A stretch of DNA of 49,664 nucleotides from Deltaproteobacteria bacterium (GTDB lineage Bacteria > JADJOY01): positions 1-49,664 of the forward strand of contig JADJOY010000045.1 in assembly GCA_016713535.1 (NCBI GenBank), read 5' to 3'. A program made the translations under genes and the position numbers. Positions 35,685-44,739 of the stretch are shown here, one piece after another. Position 1 is the stretch's first letter. Each line of letters opens with the position of its first letter. Below the pieces are notes generated by a model. That model worked only from the letters and a program-made list of their open reading frames with translations. It was not told the DNA's origin and did no database searches.

Positions 35685-35749
35685 CAGATCGTGCCGATCC
35701 TCCCCGCCCGGGCCGCCCCCTCCGCGTCCGCCGGCGGCAGAGCAACCGG

Positions 35750-35770
35750 CCCCCCCCCCGGGGGGGGGGG
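35750..35770. other. C10-G11 homopolymer palindrome, likely artefact
   Basis: Ten C followed by eleven G lie in the gap between the acyl-CoA dehydrogenase and the hydratase gene. It closely resembles the C10 and G11 runs near 20.9 kb. A real perfect hairpin is possible, but length and position are suspect. Confidence 0.5.
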
Positions 35771-35841
35771 CGGCGGGCGCGGCGGGAGCCGGGCCCTCCG
35801 AACGGCGAGGCGAGGGCTGGAATTCTCGCGGCGAGCGCGCA

Positions 35842-36558
35842 TCACTTTTCGCTCTTCGTTCCCGGGATGCCGGCGTTGGGGTCGGGGTTCCAGCGCGCGA
35901 CGCGCTTCTCCCCGAACGCCGCCGGACCCTCGGTGAAGTCGGGGTGCATCCAGTGCAAGCGCAAGAGCGCCCACGCCTTCTCGAGGGCCTGCGTGTAGCC
36001 CTCTCGGCGCCGAGGCGGAAGTGCTTGCCCTGGAGCGTCATGCGCAGCGCGGTGCCGAGCGGCAGGCGCTTGGCGAGGCCGAGGTTCTCGAGCGCGCCGA
36101 CCATGCCCACGTTCACGTGGGTGTCGACGAAGCTCGCGTTGCGCGACGCGAGGATGATGTCGGCGTCGACGACGAAGTGGTGCCCGCCACCCACGCACAG
36201 TCCGTTCACCGCGGCGATCACCGGCTTCCACACCCGGTTCTGGTACGGCGACCAGAAGACCGACTCGCCGAGCGGCTGGTTGATGAAGACCTCGCTCGTC
36301 TCCTCGTCGGTGGCGACGTCGAAGCCGGTGCAGAAGTGCTTCTCGCCGGCGCCGGTGACGATCGCCACCCGCACCGCGGGGTCGTCGCGGACGTCGCTCC
36401 ACACCGCGCGGAACATCGCGTGCATCGAGGGTGCGAGCGCGTTGCCGCGCTCGGGCCGGTCGATGGTGACGAGCGCGATCCCGCCCATCTTCTCGTAGCG
36501 CAGCCCCTGCCATGGGCCTCGACACGTCGATCTCGTGGTAGCGCGATACGTGGGTCAT
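35842..36558 (-). CDS. Enoyl-CoA hydratase/isomerase family protein, two frameshifts
   Basis: A crotonase-fold protein of about 238 residues. After MTHVSRYHEIDVSRP the frame shifts in the GGG run at 36514-36516 to WQGLRYEKMGGIALVTIDRP. The core has ALAPSMHAMFRAVWSD, the first oxyanion-hole element in EKHFCTGFDVA and the second in NGLCVGGGHHFVVDADIIL. A second shift at 35999-36001 joins FRLGAERGYTQALEKAWALL to a typical ending (DFTEGPAAFGEKRVARWN). The acid/base Glu positions of ECH1 are not both obvious, so isomerase or another crotonase activity is possible. Its ATG overlaps the stop of the upstream acyl-CoA dehydrogenase (ATGA). Confidence 0.82.
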   Translation of the reverse strand: MTHVSRYHEIDVSRPMAGAALREDGRDRARHHRPARARQRARTLDARDVPRGVERRPRRPRGAGGDRHRRRREALLHRLRRRHRRGDERGLHQPAARRVGLLVAVPEPGVEAGDRRGERTVRGWRAPLRRRRRHHPRVAQRELRRHPRERGHGRRAREPRPRQAPAARHRAAHDAPGQALPPRRREGYTQALEKAWALLRLHWMHPDFTEGPAAFGEKRVARWNPDPNAGIPGTKSEK

Positions 36559-37536
36559 GGGCGGTCCTCGTTCCGTCGTCGCCCCGGTCCCCTCGGGAAG
36601 CGATCGTCGCCAGCGGAAACCACCGGCGCACGGGCGCGGCGGAGCCCGACCGGGCTCGCCGCGAGTTGCTCGATGCGCTTGCTGAAGCGATAGGCGGGTC
36701 CTTCGAGGGTGATGCCGATCGCGCCGAACACCTGGTGACACACGGCGCCGGCGTCGCGCGAGGCGCTCACTGCCGAGAGCCGCGCCGCGGCGCCGTAGCG
36801 GCGCCTGATCCAGTCCCGCGGTCGAACCGGAAGGCGGCTGCACGCGCCAGCGTGGCGGCGGCGGAGAGCCGCATCGAGCACTCGGCGAGCGGGTGCGCGA
36901 CCGCCTGGAATTTGCCGAGCGGCTTGCCGAACTGGACCCGCCCGCGGGCGTGCTCCGCGGCCGCGGTCACGAGCGCGCGGGCGGCGGCGCCGAGGTAGGC
37001 GGCGAGGGCGAGGTCGTGGAGGGTCAGCCCGCCATCCGAAAGCGGCAACACCTCTCCGATCGGTTCCATCCGCACCCGGCCCCACGGCTCACCGCCGAGG
37101 CTCGCGACCGGCTCGATCGCGCCGGTCGGCTGGCCGAGCCGCACGGACCAGCTCTCTGCGAACAGGAACCGATCGGCCACCGTCGCCCACGGCATGAGCG
37201 GCGGCTCGCCCACCGAGACCACGAGCTCGCCGGCCGCGATCGCGTCCCGATCCGCGCCGTCGAGGACGTGGGTGGCGAGGAACGTCTCGGCGACCGGCCC
37301 CGGAAGAGCGCCGCGCCGAGCGCCTCGCAGGTCGCGACGATCTCGAGCGCTCCGGCGCCACCCTCGGGCGTGCCGAGCGCCAGGAAGCCGAGCTCGGCGA
37401 GCGCGCTCCACAGCTCGCGCGGGAAGCGGCCGTCGGTGGCCTCGATGGCGGCGCGCGTGGCGCGATCGCGGCACACCTTCGCCACCGCGTCGGCGATCGC
37501 CTGCTGCTCGGAGTTCCAGGCGAGGTCGAGGGTCAT
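36555..37536 (-). CDS. Short acyl-CoA dehydrogenase subunit, two frameshifts
   Basis: About 326 residues after correction. It begins LDLAWNSEQQAIADAVAKVC and continues through LGFLALGTPEGGAGALE. One lost C near 37302 then gives FPGPVAETFLATHVLDGADR. The middle and end show RVQFGKPLGKFQAVAHPLAE and, after a second indel near 36786, ARLSAVSASRDAGAVCHQVF with GAIGITLEGPAYRFSKRIEQ. This short form lacks an obvious catalytic Glu and resembles one partner of the heteromeric FadE complexes known from steroid degradation. Its ATG overlaps the stop of the next upstream dehydrogenase gene, supporting a two-subunit enzyme. Confidence 0.8.
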
Positions 37537-38480
37537 GAGTCGGTGTCGAGCCCCCAGCGCAGCGCGGCGAGCACGCGGCGGTGGCCGGACACGCCGCCGA
37601 GCTCGAGGCTGAGGGCCTGCAAGCGCAGGGTCCACACGTGGAGGTCGTACTCGCGGGTGAAGCCGATCGCGCCCGAGAGCTGGTGGGTCTCGCGGGCGAC
37701 GCGGGTGGCCGCCGCCGCTGCGTACGCCGCGGCCGTGGCGGTGCCTTCGGCGGGCGCCCCCTTGTGGGCCGCCTCGAAGGCGAGCCAGCGCGCTCCCTCG
37801 ATGAGCACCTTGCACTCGGCGAGGCGGTGCTGGACCGCCTGGAACGAGCCGATGGTGCGGCCGAACTGCTTGCGCACCTTGAGGTAGTCGACGGTGGTGG
37901 AGAGCGCCGCGTCCATGGCGCCGACGATCTCGATCGCGAGCGCCAGCCGCCACAGGCTGGCGAGCCGCGCGTGGGCGCCCGCGCCGAGGTCCGCGCCGCG
38001 CCCAGCGAAGTCGCTCACCAGCCGGCCCATCGGGTAGCCGAAGTCCGAACGGACGGGCTCGGCGTCGCCGGCCGCCAAGGGGATCAGCCGCACGCCGTCG
38101 TCGTCGCCGAAGATCAGCGTGCGGGCGTGAGCGGCGAAGCGCACCGGCTCGCCCAGGTCCCAGTCGTGAGCGAGCGCGACCGGTCCGACGAGCGGCTGGT
38201 CGGTGAGCCCCGCCGCGACGATCGCCTGCGCCCCGTACGGCACCACTCCCGCATGGCGCGACACCACCTCGGCCACCAGCGTGGCCTCGAGGAGGCCCAT
38301 GCCTTCCTGGCGCGCGATGTCGGCGTAGCCGCCGGCCGCGAGCGCCTCGAGCAAGGCGGCGTCGCAGCCGCCGCCCGCGTTGCGGAGCTCGACGGCGCGT
38401 TTCGGCCCGGCGTGGCGCACGCACAGCGCCAGGACGGCGTCCACGACCGCGCGCTGATCGTCGCTGAGCTCGAAGTCCAC
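37533..38480 (-). CDS. Short acyl-CoA dehydrogenase, probable partner subunit
   Basis: A 315-residue intact frame starting with GTG (MDFELSDDQRAVVDAVLALC). It has GGYADIARQEGMGLLEATLV at the N-terminal lobe, RKQFGRTIGSFQAVQHRLAE in the C-terminal helical domain and LSGAIGFTREYDLHVWTLRL at the end. The central beta domain is shorter than in ordinary dehydrogenases. With the overlapping next gene it makes a pair of short dehydrogenases, the arrangement of alpha2-beta2 acyl-CoA dehydrogenases acting on bulky side chains. Which subunit binds FAD productively cannot be settled by eye. Confidence 0.85.
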   Translation of the reverse strand: MDFELSDDQRAVVDAVLALCVRHAGPKRAVELRNAGGGCDAALLEALAAGGYADIARQEGMGLLEATLVAEVVSRHAGVVPYGAQAIVAAGLTDQPLVGPVALAHDWDLGEPVRFAAHARTLIFGDDDGVRLIPLAAGDAEPVRSDFGYPMGRLVSDFAGRGADLGAGAHARLASLWRLALAIEIVGAMDAALSTTVDYLKVRKQFGRTIGSFQAVQHRLAECKVLIEGARWLAFEAAHKGAPAEGTATAAAYAAAAATRVARETHQLSGAIGFTREYDLHVWTLRLQALSLELGGVSGHRRVLAALRWGLDTDS

Positions 38481-38563
38481 GGTCGCGGCGCCCTCTCGGT
38501 CCTAACCTCGATGATTCAGGAAGCTGCGGATCGTGCGTGGTCGTCCTGCGTCGAACCCGGCCG

Positions 38564-38636
38564 GCGGCGGGGGATGGAACCCCCGCCGCTACGATGACGG
38601 ATCGGCGTGTGGGCTTCGTAGGGCGGAGGCCTCCGC
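38564..38636. repeat. Double-hairpin intergenic element
   Basis: The first hairpin is GCGGCGGGGG-ATGGAA-CCCCCGCCGC (38564-38589), followed by TACGATG. The second is GCGGAGG/CCTCCGC (38623-38636), preceded by GTAGG. It lies between two acyl-CoA dehydrogenase genes on the same strand and implies separate transcription of the downstream three-gene chain. Confidence 0.6.
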
Positions 38637-38700
38637 GCCCCCGCCAGCCACGAGTCCGATCGACGTCTGGTCGCGAGCGTTCGCGGAATCATCGGTCCGA

Positions 38701-39846
38701 TCATTCGTTAGGCAAGCCGAGGACGCGGCTCGCGATGAGGTTGAGCTGGATCTCGGTCGCGCCCACCGCCACCCCGGCGGTCATGGCGAGGCGGAAGTTG
38801 GCATCGGCGAAGGTGCCCGATTCCATCGCCTCGGGGCCCAGGATCTCGAGCGCCAGCTCGCCCACGTGGCGGTCGGCGTTCGTGCCGGCGACCCGGGCGA
38901 GCTGGGTGTCGGCGGTGGGCGGCGAGCCGTGGGCGCGCTGATCGATCACGCGCCAGTTGAGGAGCCGCGCCGCCTCGCAGATCGCGCGCGCCTCGGCCAG
39001 GCGGTCGATCACCAGCGGGTCGCGGGTGAGGCCGCGCTCGCGGCAGATCGCCACCAGCCGGTCGAGGGTGCGCGCTGCGCGGGCGTAGCGCGCGGCGCCC
39101 ACGCGCTCGAACTGGAGCGCGTAGCTCACCACGTCCCAGCCCGCGTTCTCTTCGCCGAGGCGGCAGCTCACCGGCACCCGCGCGGCGGTGAAGAAGACCT
39201 CGTGGAAGTAGCGATCGCCGACCACCGACGGGATCTCGCGCACCTCGATCCCGGGCGTGCTCATCGGCACCAGCAACACCGAGATGCCGCGGGTGCGCTT
39301 CGACGCCGGGTCGGTGCGCACCAGCAGGATGATGTACCGGGCGTGGTTGGCGTACGACGTCCAGATCTTGCTGCCGTCGATGACGTAGTCGTCGCCGTCG
39401 CGGGTGGCGCGGGTGCGCAGCGCGGCCAGGTCGCTGCCCGCGTCGGGCTCCGAGAAGCCCTGACACCACAGCACCTTGCCCTGCGAGATGAGCGGCAGGT
39501 GGTGGCGCTTCTGCTCGTCGGTGCCGAAGCGCATGATCGCCGGCCCGATCCAGTTCACGTTCATGTACTGGGGGCCGCGCGGCTCGCCGATCGCCCAGCA
39601 CTCCTCGCCGATGATCGAGTGACGCCACGGGTCGGCGTCTTTCCCGCCGTACTCGGTGGGCCAGTGCTGGGTCAGCCAGCCGCGCTCGGCCATGCGCGCG
39701 CAGAACTCGTACGAGAACGCCGCCTGCGCGTCGCTGCCGGGCCCGTGCTGGGCGATCTCCTCCCAGTCGCCAGGTAGCACCGCGGCGAGGAACTCGCGGA
39801 ACTCGCGGCGGTGCTCCTCGTCCTCGGCGGACCAGTCGAATTCCAT
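38701..39846 (-). CDS. Acyl-CoA dehydrogenase, full length
   Basis: A 381-residue intact protein. It has MEFDWSAEDEEHRREFREFL, HWPTEYGGKDADPWRHSI, GFSEPDAGSDLAALRTRATR (FAD site), DGSKIWTSYANHARYIILLV and a C-terminus GVAVGATEIQLNLIASRVLG. It belongs to the FadE group common in actinobacteria and uncultured proteobacterial relatives; substrate unknown. A perfect 7-bp inverted repeat 57-74 bp upstream of its start looks like a repressor site. The gene is first on its strand of the dehydrogenase cluster and is divergent from the SDR/WS-DGAT pair. Confidence 0.92.
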   Translation of the reverse strand: MEFDWSAEDEEHRREFREFLAAVLPGDWEEIAQHGPGSDAQAAFSYEFCARMAERGWLTQHWPTEYGGKDADPWRHSIIGEECWAIGEPRGPQYMNVNWIGPAIMRFGTDEQKRHHLPLISQGKVLWCQGFSEPDAGSDLAALRTRATRDGDDYVIDGSKIWTSYANHARYIILLVRTDPASKRTRGISVLLVPMSTPGIEVREIPSVVGDRYFHEVFFTAARVPVSCRLGEENAGWDVVSYALQFERVGAARYARAARTLDRLVAICRERGLTRDPLVIDRLAEARAICEAARLLNWRVIDQRAHGSPPTADTQLARVAGTNADRHVGELALEILGPEAMESGTFADANFRLAMTAGVAVGATEIQLNLIASRVLGLPNE

Positions 39847-39903
39847 CGGCGCGGGCTCGGCGAGGGGAGCGGAGGAGGGCTGCAGTGCGCAGCGCAGATC
39901 GAA

Positions 39904-39920
39904 TTTGACGATCCGTCAAA
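39904..39920. promoter_or_regulatory. Inverted repeat TTTGACG-ATC-CGTCAAA, probable TetR-type operator
   Basis: A perfect 17-bp dyad lies in the 271-base divergent region between an acyl-CoA dehydrogenase (minus) and an SDR (plus). Palindromes of this size and spacing are typical TetR-family operators in lipid catabolism genes. No TetR gene is in the window. The rest of this gap shows no other feature. Confidence 0.55.
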
Positions 39921-40117
39921 AATGAGGAGGTGTCAACCCGCGGCGGGGGGCGGCGGCCAGCCACTCGCGTCGTTTCCCGCGGGAGATCGGGCGATGGAGG
40001 TCGTGGGTGTCGCCGCAGGTTCGGCGTCGGACGCGCGCCGCGAGGGTGGGCGGCGCCACCGCTGGCTGAGTGACATCGGTCACGGTCGGTCGCGGGTTCG
40101 GGGACGATGGTGAGCCC

Positions 40118-40993
40118 GTGAGGACCCATCACGGCGTGGTCCCGGGGGCGCACTCTCCGGCGGTGCTGATCACCGGCTGCTCGTCGGGGATCGGCGAGGC
40201 CACGGCGCGTCACCTCGCGGGCTGCGGGTGGGCCGTGTACGCGACCGCGCGCCGCGCCGAGACGCTCGCCGGGCTGGTCGCCGGGGGCTGTCACGCGCTG
40301 CGCCTCGACGTCTGCGACGAGAACTCGATGCGCGCCGCGGTGGAGCGTGTCGAGTGCGACCACGGCGCGGTCGGCGTGCTGATCAACAACGCGGGCTACG
40401 GTCTCGACGGCGCCGTCGAGGAGCTCGATCTGCCCGCGATGCGTGCCCAGTTCGAGACCAACCTCTTCGGTCCCACCCGCCTGACCCAGCTCGTGCTGCC
40501 GGGCATGCGCCGCGCCGGGTGGGGCAAGATCGTCAACGTGACCTCGGTGGGCGGCCGCATCACCACGCCCGGCGCGGGTGCCTACCACGCCAGCAAGCAC
40601 GCCCTCGAGAGCCTGAGCGACGCGCTGCGCTTCGAGGTCGAGGGCTTCGGCATCGACGTGATCGTGGTCGAGCCGGGCGCGATCCGCACCCGCTGGGTCG
40701 AGAAGGTGGTGGGCTCGATCGACGCGAAGCGCGACCGAGCGGGGCCGTACGCGAGCTTCGCCACCGCGGTCGGCCGGCGCCTCGCCACCAACGACGCCGG
40801 CGCGCTGGCGCTCTTCGCCGGCGAGCCGATCGACGTCGCGCGGGTCGTCGAGCACGCCATCACGACGCCGCGCCCGGCCACGCGCTACACCGTGCCCTCG
40901 GCGGCCCGCATGTTCTCGCTCGCTCATCGCTGGATGCCGGACCGCTGGTGGGACCTGTTCATGCGCACCCAGTACCCGCGGCCGGGAGTGTGA
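40118..40993 (+). CDS. Short-chain dehydrogenase/reductase
   Basis: A classical SDR of about 291 residues. The cofactor motif is LITGCSSGIGEATARHL, the structural motif NNAGYGLDGAVEE, the catalytic Ser lies in VNVTSVGGRI and the Tyr/Lys pair in AYHASKHALESL. PGAIRTRWVEKV and a C-terminal MFSLAHRWMPDRWWDLF follow, as in retinol-dehydrogenase-like SDRs. The exact start is uncertain; the GTG at 40118 is preferred over an earlier in-frame GTG at 40070 because homology begins soon after. The TGA stop shares its A with the ATG of the WS/DGAT gene, so a role in fatty alcohol or aldehyde metabolism for wax esters is plausible. Confidence 0.88.
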   Translation: MRTHHGVVPGAHSPAVLITGCSSGIGEATARHLAGCGWAVYATARRAETLAGLVAGGCHALRLDVCDENSMRAAVERVECDHGAVGVLINNAGYGLDGAVEELDLPAMRAQFETNLFGPTRLTQLVLPGMRRAGWGKIVNVTSVGGRITTPGAGAYHASKHALESLSDALRFEVEGFGIDVIVVEPGAIRTRWVEKVVGSIDAKRDRAGPYASFATAVGRRLATNDAGALALFAGEPIDVARVVEHAITTPRPATRYTVPSAARMFSLAHRWMPDRWWDLFMRTQYPRPGV

Positions 40994-42464
40994 TGCGGAG
41001 GCTGAGCGGGGTCGACGCGGACTTGCTCTACGCGGAGACCCCGACCGCCCACCTGCACGTGGGCGCGCTCTTGATCCTCGATCCGTCGACCTCGGCGGCG
41101 CCCTTCGGCGTCGGGACCTGGCGGGCGCTGATCGAGAACCACCTCGCCGAGCTCCCGCCGCTGCGCCAGCGCCTCGCCGAGGTGCCGTTCGGCATCGACA
41201 GGCCCTACTGGGTCGACGACCCGCACTTCGACCTCGATCGCCACGTGCGCCGCATCGCGGTGCCCGCGCCGGGCGGGCCGCGCGAGCTCGGCGCGCTGGT
41301 GGGCGATCTGTGCAGCTACAAGCTCGATCGCACGGCTCCGCTGTGGGAGACGTGGTTCATCGAGGGAGTCGAGGGAGGCCGCGTCGCGGTGCTCTTCAAG
41401 GCCCACCACGCGGCGATGGACGGCATGACGGGCGCCCTGATGCTGGGCCGCCTCCTCGCCACCGAGCCGAGCGAGCCGCGCGCCGACGGCCCGCGCTGGC
41501 AGCCCGAGCCCGAGGCCGCGCTGCCGCCGGCGTGGCTGCGGTTCGCGTCGGGCCTCCGGCACCTCGCGGGCGCGCCGCTCGATGCCGCGCGCCCGCTGCG
41601 CGACACGGTGCGCTCGATCCGTCGCGTCGCCGAGACCCTCGGCCGCGACGTCGAGTCCGCGACGCCGATGCCCTTCACCGCGCCGCGCACGAGCTTGAAC
41701 CGCGACATCACGCCGCACCGCCGCTTCGCGTTCGTGGAGGTGCCGCTCGCCGACGTGAAGCGCGTGAAGGAGCGCTTCGGCGTCAAGGTGAACGACGTCG
41801 CCGTGGCGCTCTGCGCGGAGCGTTGCGCGCGCACCTGCTCGCGCACCGCGAGCTCCCCGCCGAGCCGCTCACCGCCGCGATCCCGGTGTCGGTGCGAGGT
41901 GGCGCCGACGGCGCCTCCTTCGGCAACGCGGTGTCGGGGCTCTTCGCGACCCTCGCCACCCACCTCGCCGACCCCGCCGAGCGGCTACGCGCGATCCAGC
42001 GCGGGCTGGTCGCGGCCAAGAAGCTCTACGAGTCCGGCGTCGAGGACGCGGTGATGGAGTGGGCCGACGTCTCCATGCCGGGCGGCGTGAGCCTCGCCGG
42101 GAAGCTGTGGACGTGGATGCACCTCTCCGAGCGGCTGCCGCCGATCTTCAACCTCCTGATCTCGAACGTGCCCGGCCCGCCGATCCCGCTCTACGCGGGC
42201 GGCGCGCGGCTCGTGGCCTGCTACCCGATGGGGCCGCTGGTCGGGAACATCGCCCTCAACGTCACGGTGCTGAGCTACGACGGGCGGGTGGGCTTCGGCT
42301 TGCTCGGCTGTCCGGAGGTGATCCCCGGGCTGTGGGAGATCGCCGAGCGAATTCCCGCCGCTCTCGACGAGCTGCTCGCCGCGAGCGCGGGCGGGAGCAT
42401 GCGCGGAGGCACGACGAAGGCCCGCGGGGCTCGGCGCCGCGGGCGAGGGGACGCGCGCCGCTGA
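40993..42464 (+). CDS. Wax ester synthase/diacylglycerol acyltransferase (WS/DGAT), one frameshift
   Basis: About 490 residues. It opens LSGVDADLLYAETPTAHLHV and has the acyltransferase motif HHAAMDG in FKAHHAAMDGMTGALM. The C-terminal DUF1298 part follows (ERLPPIFNLLISNVPGPPIP, GPLVGNIALNVTVLSYDGRV). The enzyme esterifies acyl-CoA with a fatty alcohol or diacylglycerol to make storage lipid. The frame breaks at about 41817; restoring one G gives ALCAGALRAHLLAHRELPAE and a continuous protein. The Arg-rich last 20 residues look like read-through from a natural end and may be real. It overlaps the SDR gene by one base (TGATG). Confidence 0.9.
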
Positions 42465-42503
42465 GCGGCGCGCTCGCGTGTCGGACGACCCGCGGACGCG
42501 GGC

Positions 42504-44417
42504 TCAGCTCCGGACTTCCTTCGAGAGGATCGTGGCGCCCGTGACGGGCCCCGAGTCCCCGAGTCCCTGCGCGTACTCGGTGCCATCGACCTCGAAGCGG
42601 CCGACCTCGAGCTCGTAGGCCCCGGGCTCCACGGGCACCGGTGGGGCCACGTCGATCGCGCGGATCGCGCCGACGGAGGATCCGGCCAGCGCGGCGTCCG
42701 ACCACGTGAACGAGCCACCGGCAGCGCCGCCGCTCACCAGCACCGGGCCTGGCGCGCTCGTGTGGGCGGCGACGGTGCTCGCGTAGGCGATCGAGGCCTC
42801 CGGCACCGGTGGGCCGGGGGCTCCGAGCACCGCCGCGAGCGTCGCGAGATCGCCGATGGTGCTCGGGTAGAACACCACCACCCGCATCTCCGGTGAGCGT
42901 CGCTCGAAAGCGCCGGGCGGCAGGTGGACGAGGGCGAGCCCGTAGCTGCTGCGTCCGTCGGTGTGGAACCGCCGCGAGCCGTTCGCGTCCACCAGGTCGT
43001 CGATCAGCCCGGCGGCCGCGTCCTCGCCGGGCTCCGAGGACCGCTCACCGCCGGGCCTCGCCCGCGGGTTGGTCCGATCGAACACCCAGTCCTTCACGCC
43101 CTGGACGCTGGAGCGGACCGCGAGCGGCGCGGTGCGCGCCAGCTCGCGAACGATGTCGCCCGCGTCGCGCGCCCGCTCGCCCGGCTCGACGGCCACGGCG
43201 GCGACGCCGCGGGTGGTGCGAACGAAGATCTTGCCGTCACCGACGCTCGGGTAGGTGTACCCGGTCCGGTCGAGCGCACCGATCCGCGCGACCTCCCGGT
43301 ATTCGCTCGGTGAGGCCGCGGCGACGATCACCTTTCCGCCGCGCCCGAAGATCACCAGGTGTCCGTCCACGAGGACGAGGCTGCGGCCTCCCGGCTCGCG
43401 GGACTTCCAGCGCACCGTGCCGTCGTCCGCCGAGAGACACGTCAGGAACTCACCGCTGTACCCGTACACGAAGCCCTCGTACGCCACCGGCGTCGCATAG
43501 CTGCCCCGCAGGTCGCGGGTCTCCCAGATCGGCTCGACCTCGATGCCGCTCGCGCCCCGCCGGGCCTTCACCGCCACCGCTCGCGACCCGCCCGGCAGCA
43601 GCAGCCGGTCATCGCCGAGGAGCACGGGCTTCGAGACCACGCCGGTCCCGGCCTCGAGGGACCAGAGCGGCCGCCCACTCGCCGGGTCGAGGCCGCTCAC
43701 GGCGGAGTCGGTGACGCTCACGATCTGCTGGACACCCGCGAGCTCGGCCGTGATCGGCGACGCGTAGCCGGGCTCGTCGTCGCCGGCCGACCAGCGGACG
43801 TCACCGGTGGCCTTCGCGAACGCCGTCGTGCGTCGCCCGGCGCTGCCGCCCGTCTGCACGAACAGCAGGTCGCCCACGACCAACGGCGTGGTGGCGAACC
43901 CGAACTCGGGCAGGGTGGCGCCGAGCTCGTCCCGGAGCTGGATGCGCCACGTCTGCGCGCCATCGTCGAGCCGCAACGCCACGAGATCGCCGTTCGGCCC
44001 GAGGGCGTAGACGAGGTCCCCGTCGATCACCGGCGTGCTCTTCGGCCCGCCCTCGGAGCCGCCGGTGGCCGGGAAGCTGGGCCCGATCGGCCGAGACCAG
44101 AGCGTGACCCCGGTCTCCGCGTCGAGCGCCGCCACCACGTCGTGACCGGACTCGGCGAACATCGTGACCGCGCGGCCGTCGGCGAGCGCGACACCGGAGT
44201 AGCCCACCCCGATGGGCCGTGACCACAGCATCTCGAGCGAGACCGGCGCGCTCCCGAACACGTCGGGCGCCCCGCAACAGGGCGCGGGCGCCGCGGCTTG
44301 CAGGGCCGTCCGAGGTGCGGGTTCGGGAGCCGGGACGGCGATCAGCAGCCCCAGGTGGAGGAGCCGATACGCGGCCTTGAGGGGACCGCGACTCGGCCCG
44401 AGGGCGGGAAAGAGCAT
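42504..44417 (-). CDS. Secreted PQQ-like (BamB-type) beta-propeller protein
   Basis: A 637-residue protein with an N-terminal export signal (LLHLGLLIAVPAPEPAP). Residues about 60-440 are PQQ_2-type propeller blades, shown by repeated patterns such as VAALDAETGVTLWSRPIG, LVALRLDDGAQTWRIQL and VSGLDPASGRPLWSLEAG. Such propellers usually scaffold protein contacts rather than bind PQQ, and no dehydrogenase residues are evident. The C-terminal 170 residues are a separate beta-rich region (SYGLALVHLPPGAFERRSPE, EPGAYELEVGRFEVDGTEYA) of unknown type. The start could be 150 bases earlier, but the ATG at 44417 places the hydrophobic stretch closer to the N-terminus. Confidence 0.82.
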   Translation of the reverse strand: MLFPALGPSRGPLKAAYRLLHLGLLIAVPAPEPAPRTALQAAAPAPCCGAPDVFGSAPVSLEMLWSRPIGVGYSGVALADGRAVTMFAESGHDVVAALDAETGVTLWSRPIGPSFPATGGSEGGPKSTPVIDGDLVYALGPNGDLVALRLDDGAQTWRIQLRDELGATLPEFGFATTPLVVGDLLFVQTGGSAGRRTTAFAKATGDVRWSAGDDEPGYASPITAELAGVQQIVSVTDSAVSGLDPASGRPLWSLEAGTGVVSKPVLLGDDRLLLPGGSRAVAVKARRGASGIEVEPIWETRDLRGSYATPVAYEGFVYGYSGEFLTCLSADDGTVRWKSREPGGRSLVLVDGHLVIFGRGGKVIVAAASPSEYREVARIGALDRTGYTYPSVGDGKIFVRTTRGVAAVAVEPGERARDAGDIVRELARTAPLAVRSSVQGVKDWVFDRTNPRARPGGERSSEPGEDAAAGLIDDLVDANGSRRFHTDGRSSYGLALVHLPPGAFERRSPEMRVVVFYPSTIGDLATLAAVLGAPGPPVPEASIAYASTVAAHTSAPGPVLVSGGAAGGSFTWSDAALAGSSVGAIRAIDVAPPVPVEPGAYELEVGRFEVDGTEYAQGLGDSGPVTGATILSKEVRS

Positions 44418-44739
44418 GTGGGAGCGGATCGAGCGCGCGAGCCGTGGTTCGACCTTGCACGGCGCGCTCCACCGGCCGCGCGAGTGGCCGCCTGGTGCCG
44501 ACCGGATGCGGCGTCGGAGTGCTTTCCGCCGCGGAACGATCGAATCGCGGATGTTTCGGCCCATCACTCAGCGCCGCGCTGCGCACGAGCGAAGCTGCGT
44601 CCGGAGCGCCGCGGTGTTGCGGAATGCGTTGGGCGGGTGGGAAATCGCCTGTCGGGACTCTGGGCCGCGACCGACCGGGGATGCATCGCCGCCACGGAGC
44701 GGATACGGTGGCGGCGTGGGCTCGGCCCGGGGCGAGGCG
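44418..44739. other. Divergent intergenic region
   Basis: These 322 bases separate the propeller gene (minus) from the amidohydrolase gene (plus). Open frames here are extensions without protein-like composition. I see no repeat or clear promoter motif. Confidence 0.5.
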
